Below, piece after piece: positions 1 through 11,400 of a stretch of 64,000 bases of DNA. The stretch spans positions 93,202,132 to 93,266,131 of the forward strand of contig CM060174.1 in NCBI GenBank assembly GCA_030549775.1, written 5' to 3'. Below the pieces are notes generated by a model. It was not told the DNA's origin. It searched no databases and was given only the letters and a program-made list of their open reading frames with translations. This DNA is from Tamarix chinensis. Its lineage: Eukaryota > Streptophyta > Magnoliopsida > Caryophyllales > Tamaricaceae. The position numbers and the translations under genes were made by a program. The stretch's first letter is position 1. Each line of letters starts with the position of its first letter.

Positions 1-1122
1 ATTTATAGTGGTGGAGGGTAGGCTTGAGTTGTGGAAGTTACCGGGAGGTCGAAGCCGGTGAGAAATGGGACTGTTATGGTGTTGATCGGGCGACAAAATT
101 TTCAAATTTTGCCCGACCTTTGCGAGGGAATTTGGGACAAAGGTGGGGAAGGAAAGGAGAGTGGGGCAATTAAAATTGCAGTGTGCGTCGAGGGGAAGAG
201 AATGGGAGGGAGAAAGGTCGGTCATGACACGTGTTGCCGGCGGCGCCATTTTTGAGAGAAGGTGGAAGGTTGCAGTTATGGCATTGGGCTGGAAGAGGAA
301 GAAGAAGATGGGGGAGGTTGGACCGGGCGGTTTAGGGGAAATAAAAGAAAGAAAAAGGAAGAAAACCGGGCGATTCGGCGTGAGGGTTATGTTCATTAAA
401 TAACACGACCAGTTTTGGGTGTAAAAAGGGATAAAGAATGGCATTTCGGGGCTGCCACGCAACGGTAACACGCCGCATTTAAGTGGGAGAAAGAATCAAA
501 ACGCGGCGCAGCGAGGGAGGGGGAAGGAGGACGATTACGTAGGTCGGGCCACGCTGAAGGAAAGGATAAAGGGGAAGGGAGACTAGGCTGCGAGCCAGGC
601 CCAGTTCGGCGAGGAGAAAAAGAAAAAGAAAAGAGGAAGAAAGAAAAAGAAAGAAAGAAAAGGAAAGAAGAAAAAGGAAAAATAGAAATAGGATGGTTGG
701 GTTAGATAAATTAATTAAAATATTTGGAGTATTTAAAAATAATAATATTTAAATAAAATAATACTTAAATCCCTTTTTAGGCTAAATTAGGATTTTTAAA
801 AGATTTTCCAAAATTTCCATTTTAAATTAATAAATCACTATAATTTTATTTAATTAAATTATTTATAAAATTAACATTAATTTGAAACTATTTTCTCTTT
901 CTTAATTTGAATAAAATAATTTATTTAAATAAATTCCCAAATTAAAATCTTTAATTAGATAATATACCCAAATTTCCTTTACTTAACATATTTATAAAAT
1001 TTCTTATTAATTTACCCTAATAAATTCCCTTTTATTTTAGTAAAAATAGTTTATTAAATTAAATTTTCAAATAATACCTTATTTAAATATAATCTTTAAA
1101 ATTAAAAAATTTCGGGGCAATT
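1..1122 (-). mobile_element. Partial long LTR of a Ty3/gypsy-like element, cut by the left edge
   Basis: Read on the - strand, this stretch resembles the 5' part of the long LTRs seen later in the window: a short start ending in CCCC near 1110, about 400 bases of AT-rich sequence, a pyrimidine-rich tract (GA-rich on the + strand, 600-690), then a GC-richer section reaching the left edge. The LTRs starting at 32843 and 43022 show the same order. Short reading frames in the GA-rich part have no recognisable domain. The right boundary (about 1110-1122) is approximate, and the assignment rests on layout rather than on alignment. Confidence 0.4.
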
Positions 1123-1139
1123 CAATTAGCCCCTATCAC

Positions 1140-2800
1140 CAAATGCATGAAGAAGGGTAAATTCAAGTGGACATGATCAGCCTAAGAAGCATGTGCATTC
1201 AAATGAAAGCTTAGTGAAGCTCCTATCCTATCCTTACCTGATTTCCACAAGTTATTTGAAGTTGAATGTGATGCAAGTTTAGTTGGTATAGGAGTTTTTT
1301 TACTACAAAAAGGAAAACCAATTGCCTTATTTGGTGAAAAGCTACATGGGTTAAGGTTAAACTATAACACCTATGATAAAGAGTTCTATACCCTAGTTAG
1401 GACTCTTGATCATTGGTCATACTACCTAAGGCCGTAATAATTTGTGTTGCACACAAATCACGAGTCATTGAAGTGCATCAATGGTCAACATAAGCTCAAC
1501 CCAAGGCATGTAAGATGTAGAATTTTTATAATATTTCTCCTTTGGAGCCAAACACAAAAGTGAAAATTTGAATATAGTAGCTGGTGCACTTTGTAGGAGA
1601 TATTGCATGCTTTCTTTACTAGAGACAAGAGTGTTGGGCCTTCCATGCATCAAAGAGCTCTACAAGGAATGCAAAGACTTTGTGAGCTACTTCAATGATC
1701 ATGAAAAGCTTTAGGGATCCTTTACGATTCAAGATGATTTCCTATTCGAGAACAACAAACTTTGCATTCTCAAGTGCCCCATCCAAGAATTGCTTTTGAA
1801 AGAGGTACATAGAGGAGGATTAGTTGGCCACTTTATAATAAACAAAATTGTAGATGTACTCCAAGAACATTTTTTTCCTAAGATAGTGCGGGACGTGCAT
1901 GGTATAGTGGCAAGATGTTCCACTTGCTAAAAATTTAAAGATTCAATTTCAAGAAGGGCTTTACAACTTTTTACCCTTCTGACACCAACCATGTGACCAC
2001 ATTAACATGGATTTCATTATGGCATTGCCTATAACTCAAAGGCAAAATGATGCCGTAACAGTGTTTGTAATAATTCATTTTGTTTCTTGTCACAAAATGG
2101 ATGATGCCTCTTACATTGTTGGTCTTTTATTCAAAGAAATGGTTAGGCTACATGGTATCCCCAAATCTCTTGTATCAAATGAGGATACTAAGTTCCTTAG
2201 CTATTTTTGGAAGACTTTATGGATGTTAGTTGATACAAAAATTCTCTTTAGTACATCTTACCATCCACAAATCAATTGGAAAATTAAGGGAACAAATAGA
2301 ACCCTCACAATACTCCTTTATACGTTGGTTTGCAAGTCCCTAAAATATTGGGATACTAAACTTAGTCATATATAGTTTGCCTAAAATCGCTCACCCACGT
2401 ATGCCACGAGTCACTCACCATTTGAAGTAGGTTATGGAGTGAATCGTACTACTCCCATTGACCTCCTACCCCTTCCTATTGAAGCACGTACCAACTTTAA
2501 AGCAAAGGAAAGGGATAAGGCAATGAAGAATATACATGAACAAGTGAGGGCCAAGAGTGAAAGGGTGGACGAAGTAAACAAAAAAGGGCAAACAAGCATC
2601 AAAAGTAACACTTGTATGAACCTACAGATTTGGTTTGACTTCACCTATGAAAGGAAGGATTTCCTACAGAAGTGGTGGCCCATACAATTCCATTTAGAAA
2701 ATTGGGGATAATGTTTATAAGCTTGAATTACCATGAGAAATGGGAAATATTTCAAGCACATTTAATGTGGGAGATTTTCTTTCCTATATTCAATATAAGT
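1140..2800 (+). pseudogene. Decayed Ty3/gypsy pol remnant (RNase H to integrase C-terminus)
   Basis: Translation of the + strand in shifting frames gives, in order, the end of the reverse transcriptase/connection region and RNase H start (about 1140-1440, with VECDAS near 1264), an integrase zinc-binding segment with paired His and Cys residues (about 1735-1930), the integrase core (2007-2375) and a C-terminal tail (2376-2790). RNase H before integrase is the Ty3/gypsy order. Several stops and frameshifts interrupt it. The third acidic residue of the integrase D-D-E triad appears to be replaced by lysine near 2282, so it cannot be active. Gag, protease and most of the reverse transcriptase are missing on the left, where an oppositely oriented LTR piece abuts it. 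The lineage within gypsy is not resolved. Confidence 0.8.
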
Positions 2801-4440
2801 ATTGTGAAGACAAGGAATTTGCTTAAGAAAGTAAGAATGATGTAGGAGCATTCATTTTCCATAATATTACTTTAGTTGTTAACTTCTCTAAATTGGGGCA
2901 CATAAAAGCCTCATTAATTGGACTAGTTAGTTTAACTAAGCCCCAAGCCATGAAACCTATGTAAAACTCTAGTCTGGACACTACCTTTTTGCACCTTAGT
3001 GGTTCATTTTTTTGGCTTAAATGACTCGTTACCCCACTAAGGATAGGAAACACATCAAGTCCCATAATAGTAACCACAACCACACTTTTTTGGCCCAATT
3101 AGGGCACTAGCAACAACAACAACTACAAACATCGGGGGAGGGGAGACCTTTTTCGAAAGAAATGAAACCTATACTTAGACTATGATGGAACTCTAGTCCT
3201 GCAATAGAAAAGTTACCTTTCACTTTATGCTTCAAATAATGTTTTTAATCTTTAGCCTCAAAGCTAATTTTACCTCTTACATTTAATGATGTTTCTACCT
3301 TAGCTTATTAACTTGTAAGGAACTCCCCGAATAAGATGTAAGACATTGGGAACGTCCCAAACAATTCTAACTTCTCTATTTTAACTACATAAAATGAACT
3401 TTAGTTTTTGTTAGAATTAAACTAGTTAAAGTTAGTTTCTTTGACAACTAACTAGTTTGATTAGTTAACCACCAATCTTGTTTTTTGTTTGAGTTGTATT
3501 ACAACTAAATAAGATATGTCACTCTTCTCTAAGTTTTGGGCTCACATTTGAATGAAAGGAAACTTAGAATTTAACTATCTTACTTCTCTAGAATTTAACA
3601 TTATAACTACGCAAGGGCTTCAATTTTGTTGATTAGCATAACATTGTAACTACACAAGGGCTTTAATTTCATTGATTAGCATAAAGTCTTTTTTAAAATA
3701 TGAGATAATAGTAAGAATAATGTAGGGATTGTATCTTTTTTGTTATTAGTATTGTATTAACATAAGCGTTGCTTGCTAGTTAACAACTTAAATTTAGTCT
3801 TGAGCTTTAATCAATGGGATAACAAAAATGAGCACTTTCAATGTGTTTAGAAATTAGATTATCCATTAAATTTTAGTTTTTATAATTTATTTTAACCATA
3901 TATACTTTATTACAAACTAATATAATATAACTTTAAATAAATAAGTATTAAAGTGAACATAAAAAAATTATAAACATATTTCACTTCATATTAAATTTAC
4001 ATATTGATTTAGTTAATGGTAATCATGACACAAATATTTAGATTTCAACCTAAATAGATTTTCCAAATACCGACGCGTTGAGTTTGTAAATATATCGTCT
4101 ATACTTTGCTCATTTAAAGGGTTATAAATAAGTTAAGTGAGTTTGATATTGGACTTAACTCATTAAAAAATTGTTTCGATTTATTTATTTAGCTAAATAA
4201 GCTGAGCTCAAGACTTACTTTCGAATTTGTTTATTAAATAAATTGAATCCGAACTCTAAAAAGGTAATACTTAATTTATTTAATAACTTTAATTTCTAAA
4301 ATCAATTCATTAAAAATTTGAGTGGAGTTGTTTATATAATTAAATAAAATAAATTTAAATTTTATTTTAAATTTGTTTAATTAATCGAACTGGGTTAAAG
4401 TATTCGATTAACCAGTCTGATCTACGGACATAGTCATACA
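2801..4440. other. Intergenic stretch upstream of TYW1, no gene seen
   Basis: I see no coding potential here. A purine run near 3133-3147 could be a leftover polypurine tract of the neighbouring retroelement, but no clear LTR follows it. Sequence around 3600-3690 contains two near-copies of a short 'acataacattgtaactac...aagggctt' phrase. From about 4020 to 4400 there are 'gagctcaag' and 'aataagttaag' phrases like those in the MITE at 39702-40065 and in 16830-17107, suggesting an old hAT-like relic without definable ends. Confidence 0.4.
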
Positions 4441-4595
4441 TTTTCCGGTTATTCTAAAACTCGAACGTGTCCGCGCTCATTTGTTTATTTGCAGGGTGTC
4501 TCAGTTCAAAACTGCTCGCCTCTAGCCGCCTCGTTCTCCATCCGTCAGGAAGGGGCAAGAACACTATTTCTCCTTCTTTGTTTAAGACGACGGTC
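4441..4595 (+). promoter_or_regulatory. Presumed TYW1 5' leader / proximal promoter
   Basis: Base composition shifts here from AT-rich intergenic DNA to a CT-rich, GC-richer stretch typical of a plant 5' leader, ending at the ATG at 4596. The frame is open upstream of that ATG back to 4467, but there is no in-frame ATG in that extension, so it is best read as untranslated leader. No convincing TATA box or transcription start can be fixed from the sequence. Confidence 0.4.
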
Positions 4596-5474
4596 ATGGC
4601 GACATTATCTCTATCCTCCTCTTCCCGAATCACTCTCCTCGCTGTCCTATCCGCCACCACTTTCTATTGCTTGTACAAATCCCTTAGTATCCGCCGTTCT
4701 GTCCGCCTCTCGTCTCAAAATACAGGCCGAAATCTTTCTCCCTCCACTTGCTGCTCTTCTTCAAAACCCAAGTTAATCTACATCAGTCAAACCGGCACTT
4801 CTAAAACCTTAGCTTACCGTCTATACAAGCTTCTCGCAAAAAATAATATAGTTTTTGAGCTAGTCGACGTCAAGGACTATGAGCCTGAGGATCTTGCGAA
4901 AGAAACCCTAGTTTTGATTGTAACGTCTACTTGGGAGGATGGTATCCCGCCGGACAGTGGAAGATTTTTCTCGAATTGGATTAAGGATAGTGTTAGTGAT
5001 TTTAGAGTAGGAGGATTGCTGCTTAGTAAATGTAGGTTTGCTGTGTTTGGGATTGGTAGTAGGGCATATGGAGAGAACTTCAATGCAGTGGGGAAGGAGT
5101 TCTCCAAGAACTTAAAGGCGTTGGGAGCCAAGGAAGTGTTGCCATTGTGGGAAGGGGATGTTGATGGTGGTGCAGTAGGCAAGCAGGTTGATACTTGGGG
5201 TGGGAAACTGATTCAGATTGTGAAAGATGGATTGGTAAAGAATGGGGTAACTGTTTGCACGGATGTGGATGGTGAGAATGATTCTGAGATGTATTATGAG
5301 TCTGAGGATGATGATGAAGATGAAAATGCAGCAGAGTCGGATGTTGTTGATCTTGAGGATATAGCGGGCAAAGCACCATCAAGGAATTCAAGGTCGAAGG
5401 CCGAGTTGAATGGAGTGAAAAATGGCCCTAAAGAAATGGTGACTCCTGTTGTACGAGCTAATCTGGTGAAGCAG
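4596..5474 (+). CDS. TYW1: TYW1 exon 1 (membrane segment, flavodoxin domain, acidic linker)
   Basis: This exon encodes residues 1-293 and ends in phase 0 at CAG|GTATTT. The start is ATG 4596 ([10 protein letters not shown]), which places the hydrophobic segment [16 protein letters not shown] right after a short Ser-rich leader. The FMN-binding loop SQTGTS and the flavodoxin core follow. The end of the exon ([12 protein letters not shown]) joins directly to [10 protein letters not shown] of exon 2, as expected for plant TYW1. Reading through the donor gives an extra tail to a stop at 5573, which is intron sequence. Confidence 0.95.
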
Positions 5475-8400
5475 GTATTTTCAGAAGTAATGAAGTTTTT
5501 TATTAGTTTTCTAAAACCACTTGGCATGCTGCACATGGAATTCTTTGTGTTTCTTGATACTTGTTCTGTATGACCATTTGGATTTTATTATTTACTGGAC
5601 CAATATCAAATCGGATTTTAACCTAGTAAGATGTAAACAAATTGAAGGGGAAAGGAGCCGGTGATTAATGTAAACTGAAGCAATTAAGCTGATAAGCTGC
5701 AATGGGCGTGCCTAGGACCAGGCTAGATTACTGTTTGCGTGTGTGTGTGTGTATAAATATATATGATGCCATTATCCTTATTCTCTTAGCTGTAGGAAAT
5801 TATCAAACTTGATCTTAGTAGTAGAGCCTGTACTTTTGTTTTTTTAACCTGGAGTGATGACATGCTCTCTAAGAGGATGCTTCCACATTGCAGACCTTTT
5901 CCACTCTTGTTTGTTTGATATTACTTCAGAAACGATGGTATGATGGATTTGGTTAGGTTGTCAACTTTTATGTTTTGGTGGGGAGTGGATACCATTCTCA
6001 TGTAGCCTGCAGATGTTGGTTGTTCCTTGATATCGCAGGTGTGAGTTCAGTATGATGTTCTAGTTGCACTTACACCTGTTATACAAACCTACGCTCTTTT
6101 TGCAGGGATACAAAATAATCGGTTCACATAGTGGTGTGAAGATTTGTAGGTGGACCAAATCCCAGCTTAGAGGACGTGGAGGTTGTTACAAACATTCATT
6201 TTATGGAATTGAGAGTCATAGGTGATTGAATTTGCACTTTATATTTTATTAATGTTCGAAGCTAGGTTGATTCTTCTAATATAATGTGTGTTTGGCTTTG
6301 ATGCTCTATCTTCTTTGCCAAAAATTATAGAAATTAGTTAGCTAGTTTAGTGCCAAAGTGCTCAAGTAAACATTTTTAAATTCTGTATCGTCGGCCTTCG
6401 GGGCTGTTCTCCCAGCTTATTTTTGCTAATATGATCCAAACAATAAAATTGCGGTCGCGCTCGCAATTTCAGTCGCGGTATCAGGGTGTTGCAGATGATA
6501 TTTTTATGTTGTGATTGTTGCGACATGAATTTTTTTTACTACAACTATCAGTAAATATTGGCATATGTCGGTAAAATATCAGCAAATATTGATTGATAGC
6601 TGGTATATCGCTGATAAATACGTGAAATTCTAGAAACATCGCGTATTGCCAATTTTGTGTATCAGATGATCTAAAATCCGATAAATGTCGGTCGATATTG
6701 TGTATCGGGATTGATATTTTGTTGTATAATCTGATTTGTATTTGATTAATTATTATTATTATTGTCCTAACTAATATTTTTATTAGTATTATTACTATTA
6801 TTATTGTTCCTATCATTATTAAATTATTATCAAGTTTTGTTGATCTAAATTGATTAGATAAGTCTGGAAATAGGCTTAGGAGATGAGGCCCTTCATTTTC
6901 TTCCTATTATATCTCTATGGTGCGAATTTCATTCTGGGTCTAGTCTTTATGACATGTTGTGTTTTAGTCCTTTGTCATGTTCTTCCTTTGTAATTTATTC
7001 ATGAAGTTTTAAAGCTTTATTCAAAGTTGTTCAAGCATATTTTGCTACACATTTAGTTATTGTTGTGGTTTGAAAACCATGGTTGATTTATGGAGATTTC
7101 TTTCTCTTTTGCTACGACATTGATTGACCTTAAATTAAATGCACCTATGTGAGAAGAAATAAGATGGGGAAAAAGGAAATCTGGACCAAGATAAGGCACA
7201 TGGAGAGTAAGATGCAAGTCACCTAAGTGAAGGAAGCTACAGAGTCACTGTTTTCAATTAGTAGAGTCTATTATGAATATTCTCTCATTTCCCTTTATTT
7301 TATTTTTGTTTGTTATGATTCTATTAGGAGCCTTGGCTGTGTATAGGAGATTAAGGGATGTAGAGGAATAGTAGGAATTGAGTAGTGGCTATTTGGGAGG
7401 CATCGGGTCCTCAGATAACTTAGATTATCTATGTCATCTTTCTTCTTTTAGAACATAACAAAATTTCCCCACTAACCTCTAAATTCATCTTTGAACCTAC
7501 CATTTTGGTATTAGAGTGCTCTTCAATTTATGCATAGATGGTGCCAAATAGAGTTGATGCGCTGAAGGGAAGTTAGCCCAGATGCAGGAGGAACTGGAGA
7601 ATGAGAGGAGGTAGAGCAGATGTGGAACTATGAAGATGGGGAGAAGCTTGGATGAAAAATGGATGGTGGAGCTACGTGGGAAGCTGGATCAATATTTCAA
7701 ACCTGGTGACTCCAACTCATCCATTAGAGACACAAGGAAGTGGAAAGAAGATGAGGGAGTGGAAGCTCTGGATACTATGCCACCCGCTACTAGAAACCTA
7801 GAATAGAATGTTGATGCTCAACCTCCATGCCAATTAGAGTTTCCTATTTTTGACGGGCTGGACTATGATGGCCTTTAAGGTGGAAAGGTATTTCATGCTG
7901 AATCATTTGGCCATGTAAGGAAGAGCTTTGGCATGGTTCTAATATGTGGAGGATAGTGGGTGCTTCAATTCATGATGTAGCATCAAGGAGGCACTTTATG
8001 GTAGCATTGTGAAGGTTCTCTATGTGAAAAGTTCTTGGCAGTGAGACAGTAAGATACAATGGAGGTGTACATTATGTAGTTCGAGTTGCCTGCCTCTCCC
8101 CTTTAGGGTCGATTGACCAAGGAGATGCCAGAGAGCGTTTTTTTTAAGGGACTGCAACCTCAAATCCGAGTATAAGTCATGATGAGGCCCAAAAGGCTAA
8201 TCAAACTTATGGAAGCTGCCTAAATGGTAGTGGACACAAATTTGGTCATGCAATTGAGTCAGTAGCAAAGTCAAACATCACTTCCCTTAACCCTGCGACT
8301 CCAAATTAGACTGGGAATAGGCCCATCAAGTTCATTGGGGCCAGGTAAAGTTCAAAGTGGTCATTGCTAGCGAAGGCTGGAGGGGTATTAGTAATTCGGC

Positions 8401-11400
8401 GACACTTTGCTTCTTGGCAACTAAGTGATGAAAAAATTTTGAGGAGGCATGAGCATGGGCTATACTTCAAGTGTGGAAGTTAAGGGGGTGGAGGAAGAGG
8501 AAGTAGTGGATGGACATTTGGGGCTTAGGGAAGAAGAAACAGGGTAGATTGAATGAGCAATAGAGCTCTCCATGAAACTACAAGGATAAATAATGGATAA
8601 AGGGCAGCAATTCTACTTGATTGTGGAGCCACCCACAATTTCATCTCTTTGGAAGTGGTGAAGAAACTCTTCCTTCCTATGTTGCATACAAACCCTTATG
8701 GAGTCTTACTTGGTATTGGAAGTTTAATAACCGTTGATGGGATATGCATAAGGAGTGTACATTGTACGGTTGTGGTTGCTGAGAGCTATGGTGGCAAAAT
8801 ACTTTTTGCCTTTGGAGTTGGGAAGTGCAAGAGTGATATCGGGGATGCAGTGGCTGGAAAAGCTAGGCATGATACAAGTAAATTGGAAAAAATTAGTAAT
8901 GAAGTTTGACATATGCTTGACATATGTGACATTATGGGGTGAACCTAGCTTATGTTTCATTCAAGTTTCACTCAAGGCTATGCTATGAACTATGACCAAG
9001 GAGAAACAGAGGCTCTTATTAGAGGGTTGTTCCTTAGGGGTAACAAAAGAGAACGAGAATGGACAAGCAACAACTCCCAAAGAAATATTGGAGCTAATTA
9101 ATGAATTTTCAGGCCTAATTAGCCAAACCAACAATCCTTCTACTGGTCAAAGAGCTAGATCACCGCGTTAAATTATAGCCAGCAATAGCCCCAATTAGTG
9201 TTCGTCCTTATTGGTATCCCCATGATAAAAAAATGAGGTGGAGTGGTTGGTTGGGGAAATGTTGGCGGCGGGAATTATATAGCCTAGCAGATGCCCTTTT
9301 TCTAGCCTAGTATTGCTGGTGAAGAAGAAGGATGGTAATTGGTGGTCATGCATAGATTATAGGGCATTGGACAAGGCTACAATACAATACCTGACAAGTT
9401 TCTAGGACTAATGATTGATGATTTGTTGGATGAATTTCATGGGACAGTGATTTTTTCGAATTTAGATTTCTATATTGGTAATCACTAGATCTCGGTAAAC
9501 CCAGTTGACATACCTAAGATCGCTTTTTGTATCCATGAAGGCCACTACAAGTTACACGTGATGTCATTTGGCTTAACCAATGCTCCTGCCATATTTCAGG
9601 CTTTGATGAAACAATTATTCAAGCCTTACTTAAGTAAGTTTGTGTTCATATTTTTTTTTATGACATTCTAGTGTTTAGTTCTTCCTTGGCTGAGAACGGG
9701 CAACACTTAAGTATGGTCTTTGAGGTGTTGTGAAACAATGAGCTGTTTGTGAATGGAAAACAAATGTATATTTGGACATCCAGAGTTGGCATACTTAGGG
9801 CATATCATTTCAGTTAAGGGGGTGGCAGAAGACCTAGGTAAAGTGAAGGCGATGTTGGAGTGGCCCATTCCCAAGAACCTTAAAGAGTCGAGGGGTTTTC
9901 TTAGGCTTATTGTATATTATCAAAAGTTTGTTCATGGATATGGTCAAATTGCAGCACTACTAAGTGACCAGATTAATAAAGACAACATTATGTGGAATCT
10001 ATAGGCTCAACAAGCTTTTGAGGCTTTGAAATCTTCCATATCCACAATTCTGATGTTGGCTCTTCCTTATATTTCAAAAAAAAAAAATTGACATTGAGAT
10101 GGATGCTTCTGCATTGGGGATAGGGGTTGTTCTAATGTAGGAGCAACGACCAATCTCTTACTATAGTTAGGTGTTGGGATAGAGGGCAAGTCTTACATTG
10201 GTTTATGAATGAGAATTAAAGGCCACTCTGTGTAGAAGTGGAGACGTTATCTTCTGGGTAGAAGGTTCCTTATACAAACTGATCAACAGAGCTTCAAATT
10301 CCTTTCACAACAATGAGTATTACCTGAGTGGCAGCAAAAATGGGTTGGTAAACTCTGTAGTTATCAGTTTAACATTGCGTATCTGGAAATACAAATAGGG
10401 CAGCAGATGCCCTATCAAGGGTGGTAGTCAGCGACTCGGTGTTGGCGTTAATCGTGATGTGGATGGGGACCTGGGGTGAGATACTTGTAGAGATTGACAG
10501 AGACCTCCCCCTTGGGACCACTAAAAAGGAGTTTGATGCAGTCCTTGGAGGGGAAGGACACGTTTTTGCTTGCATCTAGGGCGCTTATTTTTTAAGAGTA
10601 GGTTGGTGTTACTAGAGGGTCCAAGTATATCCCGTAGATTCTATCAGAGTTCCATGGAGGAAAGATTGGAGGCCACTCTAGGGTACACAAGACATGCTAG
10701 CGCATTACCCGTGAGGTTTGTTGGTCGATGATGAGGAAACAAATTCAGCAATATGTGACTGGGTGTGCCATTTGCCAGCAGAATGAAGCATTTACGCTAT
10801 CTCCAGCAGGACTTTTGCAGCCTCTTCCTATTCTTGGGTAGATATGGGAAGATGTTGCGATGAACTTCTTTAAAGGACTACCTAAGTCTGAAGGGTATAA
10901 TTGCATATTGGTGGTAGTATGTCTTTCAAGCAAATATGCTAACTTTATCCCCTTAAAGCATCCCTTCACAGCCTGTACTGTTGTTATCATATTCGTAAAG
11001 GAAGTAGTTTGACTCCATGGGGTGCCTAGAGACAAGGTTTTATTAGCAACCTTTGGGCAAAGCTGTTACAGGGTGCTACCTTGAAGAGAAGTTCAGCATA
11101 CCTTCCTCAAACAGATGATCAATTTGAAGTGGTGAATATTACCATTGAGACGTATCTCAAGTGTTTTGTAGGGGAGAAACCCAAACGATAGATGCCTTGG
11201 GTGCCTTGGACATAGTACTGGTACAACACTTCTTACAACACTGCTATCCACAACACTCCACTCATGGCATTATATAAGAGAGAACCACCACCTTTGATCA
11301 GGTATGAGTGAGGAAATGCTTCAGTGGCAGCAGTGGACAAGCAATAAAACCGCGGTTACGGTCGTGATTGTGGTCGCGGTATTGGGGTGTTGCGAATGAT

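Noticed and set aside
31..403. Two overlapping frames rich in Gly, Lys and Arg at the left edge
   Set aside because: The sequence is GA-rich repeat DNA within an LTR-like fragment, with no start context or domain.
4467..4595. In-frame N-terminal extension of TYW1 exon 1
   Set aside because: It would have to start at GTG. The first ATG is 4596, and the expected short Ser-rich leader and membrane segment follow directly from it.
5475..5573. Read-through of TYW1 exon 1 to a stop
   Set aside because: A clear donor at 5474/5475 joins to conserved exon 2; the extra residues match nothing in the family.
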